Source: Eubacteriales Family XIII. Incertae Sedis bacterium
GTDB lineage: Bacteria; Bacillota; Clostridia; Peptostreptococcales; Anaerovoracaceae
Direction: 5' to 3'
Assembly (NCBI GenBank): GCA_031272745.1
Contig: JAISTF010000195.1
Location: 1 to 8,904 of the forward strand
Length of the DNA stretch: 8,904 nucleotides
Shown here: one piece after another, positions 1-5,247 of the stretch
Layout: each line of letters starts with the position of its first letter
Numbering within the stretch: position 1 is the first letter of the stretch
Notes under the pieces: model-generated
Told to the model about the DNA's origin: nothing
Database searches by the model: none
The model's input: the letters and a program-made list of their open reading frames with translations, nothing else
Program-made: the position numbers and the translations under genes

Positions 1-88
1 GTTTGTCCGCAAACCAAATCAGCCCGAGAAAATACAGGTTCACGGTGAATATGATGATCGATATTGAAAACATCACCAACTGATTCAT
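1..88 (-). CDS. N-terminus of a membrane protein, truncated by the window edge
   Basis: Only the first 29 codons are in the window. They begin MNQLVMFS and form one strongly hydrophobic stretch (about residues 4-27, rich in Ile, Phe, Leu and Val) ending in Ala-Asp-Lys, so this is an N-terminal transmembrane helix or uncleaved signal anchor. The ATG at 88 is the first start in the frame. The frame stays open upstream into the end of the preceding gene but offers no ATG, GTG or TTG there. It lies 40 bases downstream of the aspartoacylase-like pseudoenzyme on the same strand, so it may be the third gene of that operon, perhaps a transporter for the same substrate; that is inference from position only. 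There is no clear Shine-Dalgarno. A TATATA sequence sits exactly six bases before the ATG. The family cannot be identified from 29 residues. Confidence 0.6.
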   Translation of the reverse strand, partial: MNQLVMFSISIIIFTVNLYFLGLIWFADK

Positions 89-128
89 ACGGAATATATA
101 CCCCGAAGCTGCGGATTTATGCAGAAAA

Positions 129-1124
129 TCATCGAAGGGACGGGTCGGTCGCGGCGTCCGGAATCATGCGGAAGCAGACGTCGTGGCCCGCGATGAGGTT
201 GCCTTCATGCGCAAAGAAAATGTGGCCGGACGCGGGCGCATGGACGCGCTCCTTCTCCTCCCCCGTGAAGGGGTCGCGGATGACGGCGAGCTCGTCGCCA
301 GTGTTGACGCGATCTCCCGGCTCGCGCGCGGGGAAGTAGAGGCCGCCGCGCTCCGAGAGCACCGTGACGAGCGCGTCCTCGTGCAGATGGACGGGCGCGG
401 CGCTGTCCGGGTAGGCGGGGTCGGGCGGTGCCTCGGGGATGTCCGCGCTTCCGGGCAGGAGCACGCCGCGCTCCGCGAGGAAGGCGAGGATCGCCCGCAG
501 CGCGCGGTGCGCGCTCTTCTCGTGGACGGACGACGTGTTGCGGGAATAGAGGGAAAACGCCTGCGTGCCGAAGACCTGCAGGTTGTAGCCGAGCGTCGTC
601 GTGTCGATCGGCGCGGGCGTGCTGTGGACCACATAGGGCAGGCCGAAGCCGTCCGCGAGCTGCGCCTGCTCGTAGCCCGTCTCCCAGAGGCGGACGTGCG
701 GGATGAAATTGCCCCTTTGGTAGAAGCTCGTCAGATGGACGCCGTATTCGAAGCCGCGCAGGTGGGCGAAGAGCGCGGCCGCGATGCGCTGCGTCGTCTC
801 GCCTTTGTCGTAGCCGGGAAACATGCGGTTCACGTCCGTGTTGTCCACGGCCCAAAAGCGCTCGCCGATGTTCATCGAGAAGGTGTTGAGGCAGGGGACG
901 ACGAGTATCTTGCGGCCCGGGGCGAGGCGGCCTTCCTGCTCGAGGCGCGCGAGCGTTCCGACGAGCAGGGAGCAGATGTACATCTGCTGCACCTCGTCGC
1001 CGCGCAGCGCTCCGACGACGGCCACCGCCGGCGCGGCGTCCGGCCCTTCCGAGAAATACAGGCCCTCGACCGCGAGCGGCTGGCGGTAGATGGTGTCGAT
1101 GGTGAACAGCGTCTTGCGTTTCAT
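129..1124 (-). CDS. Aspartoacylase/succinylglutamate desuccinylase-like protein, predicted catalytically impaired paralogue
   Basis: This 331-residue protein has the same two-part build as its upstream neighbour: an M14-like deacylase core (about residues 1-200) and a C-terminal all-beta, barrel-sandwich-like domain (about 255-325). Family landmarks remain, including the VNRMFPG loop (98-104) that binds substrate in aspartoacylases and one zinc-ligand histidine (H130). Active-site residues do not. The HGDE zinc motif reads RGDE (R41 for His, E44 kept), the Asp two residues before the second His is Gly (G128), and the catalytic Glu position aligns with Y193. The simplest reading is a pseudoenzyme or a protein with altered chemistry. 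The ATG lies four bases after the stop of the active-looking paralogue, with a GGGGGTGAGGGG purine run just before it, so the two are very likely co-transcribed and translationally coupled, perhaps as heteromer partners. The fold assignment is solid; loss of activity is inference. Confidence 0.85.
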   Translation of the reverse strand: MKRKTLFTIDTIYRQPLAVEGLYFSEGPDAAPAVAVVGALRGDEVQQMYICSLLVGTLARLEQEGRLAPGRKILVVPCLNTFSMNIGERFWAVDNTDVNRMFPGYDKGETTQRIAAALFAHLRGFEYGVHLTSFYQRGNFIPHVRLWETGYEQAQLADGFGLPYVVHSTPAPIDTTTLGYNLQVFGTQAFSLYSRNTSSVHEKSAHRALRAILAFLAERGVLLPGSADIPEAPPDPAYPDSAAPVHLHEDALVTVLSERGGLYFPAREPGDRVNTGDELAVIRDPFTGEEKERVHAPASGHIFFAHEGNLIAGHDVCFRMIPDAATDPSLR

Positions 1125-1128
1125 CCCC

Positions 1129-2055
1129 TCACCCCCGGCTCTCCAGGATCCGCGCCATCAAGGAGCCCTCGTACACCACGGGGTATTCCCGAATCGTGAA
1201 CAGCAGCCCGTCCACGGGCGCGGCCACCGTCTCGATGAGCTCGCCGCGCACGGGGTCGGCGATGTACCCGATGCGGTCGCCCGCCTTCACGTCCTGCCCC
1301 ACGCGCGTCTCGGCGATGAAGATGCCGGAAGACTCCGCGTTGAGGAAGGCGACGCGCCGGTCCTGCCCGACGACGGTCGCGGGCGTGATGTGAATCTTCT
1401 CGCCCCACATCCCCATATGGTCCATCAGGTGCAGGATGCCGAGGACGAGATGTTCGCCGAACGCGGGCGTCACGCGCATGCCCACGCCCATCTCGACGAC
1501 GAGCGTCGGCGTGCTGAGGGCGTTGAGGCTGTAAGCGAGCGTGCTCTCGAGCACCGTCGCGTTCGAGTGCACCCAGATGATCGGCATATTGAGCCGCCGC
1601 GCGCGCGGCACGAGCTCCGCCGCCGCGTTTTCGTTGATGCGCACCTGCGGCAACTCCGTCAGAAAGATGTTGCTCGCGTGGATGTCAATGCACACGTCCG
1701 CGCCCGCGATGTCGCGCACCACCGCGTCGATGAACGCCTCGGTCGTGTTGCCGTCCCGGTTGCCCGGAAAGAGCCGGTTCATGTCGAGGTCGGAAAGCGG
1801 CGAACTGCGGTGGATGGAGTTGATGCCGAGCGGGTTGATGGCGGGGTAGATGTCCACGATCCCGTCTAAAAGCTCGGGCCGCGCGCGCAGCTCCGCCGCC
1901 AGCCGGTACGCCACGTACTGCCCTTCGAGCTCGTCGCCGTGCGTCCCCGTCACCACGCACACGCGCCGCGAGGCGCTGCCACCCGAGATGCGGTTCTTTT
2001 GCAAGAGCAGCGTCTCGCCGACCGCCAGCTCCACGGAAAAAACAGTTTCAATCAT
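1129..2055 (-). CDS. Succinylglutamate desuccinylase/aspartoacylase family deacylase (M14-like zinc hydrolase)
   Basis: A predicted zinc-dependent amidohydrolase of 308 residues, likely cytoplasmic, that would remove an acyl group from an N-acyl amino acid or similar small amide. All expected residues are visible: zinc ligands H39 and E42 in THGDE, H126 in DIH, the substrate-binding DMNRLFPG loop (91-98) and the catalytic Glu E188 in VVEMG. A C-terminal beta-rich domain (about 230-300) follows, as in COG3608-type members. The exact substrate cannot be read from sequence. I chose the ATG at 2055. A longer reading from TTG at 2091 is possible, but its extra residues have no counterpart in the paralogue, whose N-terminus (IDTIYRQPLAV) aligns with IETVFSVELAV here, and that TTG is part of the likely -35 box. 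No Shine-Dalgarno precedes the ATG, which sits where transcription should start, so the mRNA may be leaderless. First gene of a pair or trio with the downstream paralogue. Confidence 0.88.
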   Translation of the reverse strand: MIETVFSVELAVGETLLLQKNRISGGSASRRVCVVTGTHGDELEGQYVAYRLAAELRARPELLDGIVDIYPAINPLGINSIHRSSPLSDLDMNRLFPGNRDGNTTEAFIDAVVRDIAGADVCIDIHASNIFLTELPQVRINENAAAELVPRARRLNMPIIWVHSNATVLESTLAYSLNALSTPTLVVEMGVGMRVTPAFGEHLVLGILHLMDHMGMWGEKIHITPATVVGQDRRVAFLNAESSGIFIAETRVGQDVKAGDRIGYIADPVRGELIETVAAPVDGLLFTIREYPVVYEGSLMARILESRG

Positions 2056-2096
2056 AGATACAGTATACAGGAAAAGCGGGGGACGTTCCAAGTAAG
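2056..2096 (-). promoter_or_regulatory. Sigma70-like promoter whose start site falls on the deacylase ATG
   Basis: On the minus strand, TTGGAA (2092-2087) and TATACT (2068-2063 area) are separated by 18 bases, matching the -35 consensus at 4 of 6 and the -10 at 5 of 6 positions. The -10 is followed by six bases (GTATCT) and then the ATG, so the expected +1 is the A of the start codon, giving a leaderless message. Confidence 0.5.
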
Positions 2097-2119
2097 TGTT
2101 TAATAATGGGGTATTTGTA

Positions 2120-2138
2120 AGATGAAGACCTCGCCCTC
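2120..2138. repeat. 19-nt exact direct repeat, intergenic copy
   Basis: AGATGAAGACCTCGCCCTC occurs here in the non-coding spacer and again, same orientation, at 2930-2948 inside the transglutaminase gene, where it encodes Glu-Gly-Glu-Val-Phe-Ile on the minus strand. Flanking bases diverge at once on both sides. The origin could be a small duplication relic or chance in GC-rich sequence. Confidence 0.6.
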
Positions 2139-2158
2139 ACCCCCCACGCTACAGATAT

Positions 2159-2204
2159 GCAAACGTTTCCGCGAGTAACCACCCCAATCCGCAGAAACGT
2201 TTGC
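2159..2204. promoter_or_regulatory. Paired AAACGTTT dyads forming an 11-bp inverted repeat; possible LacI-type operator
   Basis: GCAAACGTTTC (2159-2169) and GAAACGTTTGC (2194-2204) are perfect inverted repeats separated by 24 bases. Each arm also contains its own 8-bp palindrome AAACGTTT with a central CG, the pattern typical of LacI/GalR-family operators. The dyad centres are 34 bases apart. The pair lies about 105-150 bases upstream of the deacylase start, so it may control that operon through looping or an unseen promoter. The + strand reading, an 11-bp stem followed by TTTATT, could act as a terminator, but no plus-strand gene ends here. Confidence 0.5.
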
Positions 2205-2339
2205 TTTATTGCAAAGCGAGCTCCCCGACCTCGGCGCGCCGGGCAACCGTTATTCATTCAAACAAATCATCCAGCGAAAGCTGAAACAGGATGCCGGCGC
2301 TCTGCGTAGCGCACCGCTGTGTGCCGACGGATGCCCCCT
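2205..2339. other. Remainder of the spacer between transglutaminase and deacylase; no gene seen
   Basis: This stretch holds a 10-bp palindrome CGGCGCGCCG near 2233-2242 and a short inverted repeat GCGCT/AGCGC around 2298-2312, neither followed by a T-run on the minus strand. I see no convincing terminator for the transglutaminase operon and no start codon with a ribosome binding site, so read-through into the deacylase genes remains possible. Confidence 0.4.
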
Positions 2340-3179
2340 CTACTGCTGCATGTCGGCAGCGCGGACTTCCGCGAGCTTCGCGGCCACCTTTTGGTTTTGG
2401 CCGCCGCCGCCGAAGAAGACGCCGCGCTCGATCGAGCAGTCCGTGTAGTCGCGGCCGACCGAGAAGAGCAGGTAGGTTTCGTTGATTTCGCAGTCGTGCG
2501 TCGGGTCGACGCCGATCCAGACGCCTTTGTCGTAGACCTCGGCCCAGGCGTGGCTGACGCCCTCGCCGACCATGAGGCCGTTGCAGTAGCGCGCGGGGAT
2601 GCCGCGCATCCGGCATAGTGCGAGGAAGACGTGCGTGAAGTCCTGGCAGACGCCGACGCCGGCCGCGAGCGCGTCGGCCGCGGTCGTCGAAAGGTCGGTG
2701 ATGCCCGGCTCGTAGGCGAGCGCGCGCTTCACGCGGCGGGAGATCGCCAACGCGGTTTCGAGCACGGACGCGCCGCCGCCCGGAGCGTCCGAAGCGCCCA
2801 CGGCACCACCCGCCTCGCCGCCGCCCGGGATATCCTTCAGCAGCGCCTCAAACGCCGCGCAGGGCTGCGTCATCTCCGACGGGTAGGCAAACACCGGATT
2901 CAGCGCCTCCCGCGAGGCGTTCTTCGGCGAGATGAAGACCTCGCCCTCGCTCGTGTAGTGGAACGATGTGTGGCCGAAGGGGATCGCCCCCGTCTGCACG
3001 AGGTTGCCGAAGCCGTCCGTCAGCGTCTCGTAGCCCACGGTCGGCCGCAGCGACAGCTCCGCGCGCACGACACGCTGGCGCCCGCAGGTCTTCGGCAGGC
3101 AGCGCAGCAGGAATTGGTGCTCGCTCACCGGCGCGTCGAAATCCAAAAACACATCGTAATGAAACGTATACCAGTTCAT
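2340..3179 (-). CDS. Transglutaminase-like cysteine peptidase with bacterial transglutaminase N-terminal domain
   Basis: A 279-residue cytoplasmic papain-like-fold protein (no signal peptide or membrane segment). Residues 1-85 resemble the bacterial transglutaminase N-terminal beta domain; residues about 140-260 form the transglutaminase core. The triad is visible: C178 in GVCQDF, H210 in SHAWAEV and D225 in VDPTHD. In bacteria this family is thought to hydrolyse amide bonds more often than to cross-link. Between the domains is a Gly/Ala-rich segment (residues 119-138) that looks like a flexible insertion. The ATG at 3179 overlaps the alpha-E stop codon in an ATGA, implying translational coupling. 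A much longer frame runs upstream through the alpha-E gene in another register and is not real. This gene, the alpha-E gene and the permuted ATP-grasp gene form a recurrent cassette; the peptidase would cleave or trim the product of the ATP-grasp ligase. Substrate unknown. Confidence 0.92.
   Translation of the reverse strand: MNWYTFHYDVFLDFDAPVSEHQFLLRCLPKTCGRQRVVRAELSLRPTVGYETLTDGFGNLVQTGAIPFGHTSFHYTSEGEVFISPKNASREALNPVFAYPSEMTQPCAAFEALLKDIPGGGEAGGAVGASDAPGGGASVLETALAISRRVKRALAYEPGITDLSTTAADALAAGVGVCQDFTHVFLALCRMRGIPARYCNGLMVGEGVSHAWAEVYDKGVWIGVDPTHDCEINETYLLFSVGRDYTDCSIERGVFFGGGGQNQKVAAKLAEVRAADMQQ
2930..2948. repeat. 19-nt exact direct repeat, copy inside the transglutaminase gene
   Basis: Partner of the copy at 2120-2138. 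Here it is coding (residues 78-83 of the transglutaminase, reading minus strand). Confidence 0.6.
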
Positions 3180-3841
3180 ATCACAAACAAGCTCTCCACA
3201 GCTTCGATGAGCCGCCGCCGCTCCGGAAGGCCGCCGTCCATCAGCGACTCCGTGAGGAAGGACTGGCTCTGCGGTTCGATGGGCAGGCGCGTGCGGTTCA
3301 TGCGGTAGATGAGCATCCGCATCTCGCGCTGCACTTCCGACTGGCGGATGCGCAGGCGCCCGTACATGCTGATGCGCTCGACGCTGACCGCGGCCTTGAG
3401 GATGTTGCGGATCTGCTCGTCGGCGATGTGGTCGTCGCAGCTGCCGCGGAAGGCCATGATGTCGTCGAGCGCCCACTGCATCGCGACCGCCGGCGCGTCC
3501 GACTTCGCGGCGAGGCCGATCGCGTTCACCGCCATCTGCAAATAAGAAAGCGTGGCCGTGCTGATCGTCTCGCGCAGCACCATGCCGTTGCCGAGCATAT
3601 GCTCCGCCGCGCTCGCGATGGAATCCGGGTTCTCCGCGTCGAAGACGAAGCCCGTGAAAAACGCGCCCGCGTCCTCGTAGATGTTCGGGATGTCCAGCGC
3701 GTCGCACACCGCCGCGTGGTCCGGCGCCCCGTCGAGCAACGCGTCGTAAAAATCCATCATATACGACAGCGACGTGTAGACGCGCTCGTTGTAGCGGCCG
3801 AGCCAGTAGAGGCGGTTCGTCTTGCTCAGGACATGACCCAT
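3176..3841 (-). CDS. Alpha-E domain protein (DUF403/COG2307), short form
   Basis: A 221-residue, mostly helical protein. The opening VLSKTNRLYWLGRYNERVYT matches the family signature (LSRxAxxLYWxGRYxER), and the acidic and aromatic helices that follow fit the alpha-E fold. It is soluble and has no known independent catalytic motif. The family almost always sits beside permuted ATP-grasp and transglutaminase genes, so it is assumed to be a partner or accessory subunit of that ligase. Members I recall are near 300 residues, so this one lacks roughly a third and may represent one repeat unit of the domain rather than two. The ATG at 3841 has AAGGA just upstream and overlaps the last 16 bases of the ATP-grasp gene; the stop overlaps the next ATG by four bases. 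A GTG-started extension to 3925 would lie wholly within the ATP-grasp gene and add residues unlike the family. Confidence 0.9.
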   Translation of the reverse strand: MGHVLSKTNRLYWLGRYNERVYTSLSYMMDFYDALLDGAPDHAAVCDALDIPNIYEDAGAFFTGFVFDAENPDSIASAAEHMLGNGMVLRETISTATLSYLQMAVNAIGLAAKSDAPAVAMQWALDDIMAFRGSCDDHIADEQIRNILKAAVSVERISMYGRLRIRQSEVQREMRMLIYRMNRTRLPIEPQSQSFLTESLMDGGLPERRRLIEAVESLFVI

Positions 3842-5175
3842 GTATCCTTGAACCCCCCTCCCTGCGACGAGTTGACGATGTAGCTGTCCGGGTCGGCCGT
3901 GAACCGCGTCAGGCCGCTCTTCCACACGACGGTCGTTTTGCCGGACAGCACGTAGGCGCGGAAGTCCGCCTTGCGCCGCACGGTCTTGCCGTCCAGCACC
4001 ATCGGCATGTCCTTGAACTCCACGACTTCCTGCGCGATGAACCGTCGCGGCTCCGCCTCGATGCGCCGCTTCACCTCGGCGAGCTTCGCCTTGCTCAGCG
4101 CGCTGCCGAAGACGACGCCGTAGCCGCCCGCCTCCGCGACGTCCTTGATGACGAGCCGGTGCGCGTTCTCCAAAACGTGCCTCCTGTCCTTCTCGTAAAA
4201 CGGCAGATAGGTCGGCGCGTTGTGCAGCACCGGCTCCTCGCCGAGGTAGTACCGGATCATCTCGGGCACGAAATAATAGATTCCCTTGTCGTCCGCGATG
4301 CCGTTGCCGGGCGCGTTGAGGATCGCCACGTTGCCCGCGCGGTAGGCGCTGATGAGGTTCGGCACGCCGATGAGCGAGTCCGCCTGGAACCAGAGAGGAT
4401 CCAAATAATCATCACTGATCCGGCGATACAGGCTGCCGACGCGCTGCTTTTCCGCGCCCGCCGCGCCGTTCGCGCCCGCCTCGCCCCTGCCCACGCCGGC
4501 CAGATAGTAGACCACGCCGTCTTCCACGACGAGGTCGGCCGCCTCCGCAAGCGTCGCGCCGCTCATCTCCGCGAGCAGCGAATGCTCGAAGTACGCGGCG
4601 TTGAAGCGGCCCGGCGTCATGATGACGTTGATGCCGCCGCGGTTCACATGGTCGAGGGTCTTTCGAAGCAGCGCACCGTAATCACGGTTGTCCACCACAT
4701 GGTTATTGCGAAAAGTCGAGGGGCTGACCTTGCGGCAGAGGGTGCGCGCGATCAGCGGGTAGCTCGCCCCCGACGGCACGCGCAGGTTGTCCTCGAGCAC
4801 GACCCAGTCGCCGCCCACGGACTCGACGAGGTCGATGCCCGAGATGTGGCTGAAGATGCCCTTCGGCGGCGTGAAGCCCTCGCACACCGGCAGGTAGCCG
4901 GACGCGCGGTAGATGAAGTCCTCGGGGATGATGCCGTCTTTGAGGATGGTCTTGCGCGGGCCGTAGATGTCTTTGAGGAAGGCGTTGAGCGCGTCGACGC
5001 GCTGCGCGAGGCCGCGCTCGATCTCGGCCCATTCCTCGCCGCCGATCTGCCGCGGGATCGCGTCGAACGGGAACAGCCGCTCGTTGAACACGCCGTTTTT
5101 GTAGATGCCGAATTTGACGCCATAACGGCTCAGCTGCTGGTTGATCTGCGCCGCGCCGCGAATCATGGATTCCAT
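3826..5175 (-). CDS. Circularly permuted ATP-grasp protein (DUF404/DUF407, COG2308)
   Basis: A 449-residue predicted ATP-dependent carboxylate-amine ligase. It would activate a carboxylate as an acyl phosphate and join it to an amine, probably making a peptide or amide product in the cytoplasm. Family hallmarks: FPFDAIPRQI (35-44), LKDIYG (67-72), LEDNLRVPSGASY (127-139), the region around DPLWFQADSLIGVPNL (259-274), AGNVAILNAPGNG (280-292), LVIKDV with a Gly-rich loop (about 342-355) and the C-terminal SSQGGGFKDTWV (about 436-447). Residues 229-242 form a Gly/Ala-rich insert. The ATG at 5175 is preceded by AGGAG (5184-5188) at good spacing and by its own extended -10 promoter, so this is the first gene of the cassette, though upstream SNF2 transcription may also enter. 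In other genomes this family is linked to alpha-E, transglutaminase and often the Anbu peptidase; the first two follow directly here. The chemical product is unknown. Confidence 0.93.
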   Translation of the reverse strand: MESMIRGAAQINQQLSRYGVKFGIYKNGVFNERLFPFDAIPRQIGGEEWAEIERGLAQRVDALNAFLKDIYGPRKTILKDGIIPEDFIYRASGYLPVCEGFTPPKGIFSHISGIDLVESVGGDWVVLEDNLRVPSGASYPLIARTLCRKVSPSTFRNNHVVDNRDYGALLRKTLDHVNRGGINVIMTPGRFNAAYFEHSLLAEMSGATLAEAADLVVEDGVVYYLAGVGRGEAGANGAAGAEKQRVGSLYRRISDDYLDPLWFQADSLIGVPNLISAYRAGNVAILNAPGNGIADDKGIYYFVPEMIRYYLGEEPVLHNAPTYLPFYEKDRRHVLENAHRLVIKDVAEAGGYGVVFGSALSKAKLAEVKRRIEAEPRRFIAQEVVEFKDMPMVLDGKTVRRKADFRAYVLSGKTTVVWKSGLTRFTADPDSYIVNSSQGGGFKDTWVMS

Positions 5176-5183
5176 GTACCCGT

Positions 5184-5188
5184 CTCCT
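5184..5188 (-). promoter_or_regulatory. Shine-Dalgarno of the ATP-grasp gene
   Basis: AGGAG on the minus strand, eight bases before the ATG at 5175. It is the clearest ribosome binding site in the window and supports that start. Confidence 0.7.
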
Positions 5189-5196
5189 GTTCCGTG

Positions 5197-5212
5197 TGCT
5201 ATGAGTATAGCA
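5197..5212 (-). promoter_or_regulatory. Extended -10 promoter of the ATP-grasp operon, embedded in a palindrome
   Basis: On the minus strand TGCTATACT (5212-5204) is an extended -10 (TGn plus TATACT, 5 of 6). The expected start near 5197 gives a leader of about 22 bases carrying the AGGAG. No -35 consensus is visible; that position is pure G/C. The same bases form a perfect inverted repeat TGCTAT-GAGT-ATAGCA (5197-5212), which could be an operator covering the -10 or a coincidence. Confidence 0.5.
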
Positions 5213-5220
5213 TATTTTGC

Positions 5221-5241
5221 GGGCGGGCGCGGGCGGGCGGG
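5221..5241 (+). promoter_or_regulatory. Canonical G-quadruplex motif upstream of the ATP-grasp promoter
   Basis: Five GGG runs on the plus strand (5221, 5225, 5231, 5235, 5239) are separated by loops of one to three bases. This meets the standard G3 quadruplex pattern. It lies between the SNF2 stop codon and the -10 box, over the expected -35 position. Confidence 0.55.
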
Positions 5242-5247
5242 CGCCCC

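Noticed and set aside
183..1199. 338-codon plus-strand frame opposite the aspartoacylase-like pseudoenzyme
   Set aside because: Shadow of the coding frame; composition is typical of antisense translation.
2159..2210. Plus-strand rho-independent terminator (11-bp stem then TTTATT)
   Set aside because: No plus-strand gene precedes it, the loop is long and the stem is AT-rich; operator-like dyads explain the palindromes within each arm better. Kept only as a possible end for a hypothetical small RNA.
2048..2257. 69-codon minus-strand frame in the spacer
   Set aside because: It overlaps the promoter, the operator-like dyads and the start of the deacylase, lacks a ribosome binding site and has no recognisable features.
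2254..2340. Minus-strand frame ending in FQLSLDDLFE after the transglutaminase stop
   Set aside because: The ending looks protein-like and raised the idea of a frameshifted C-terminus, but the transglutaminase already ends at the usual place after its GGGG segment, and no start codon serves this frame.
2340..3707. Transglutaminase gene extended to 455 codons
   Set aside because: The extra 176 codons overlap the alpha-E gene in another register and do not resemble any domain; the ATG at 3179 overlaps the alpha-E stop as in coupled operons.
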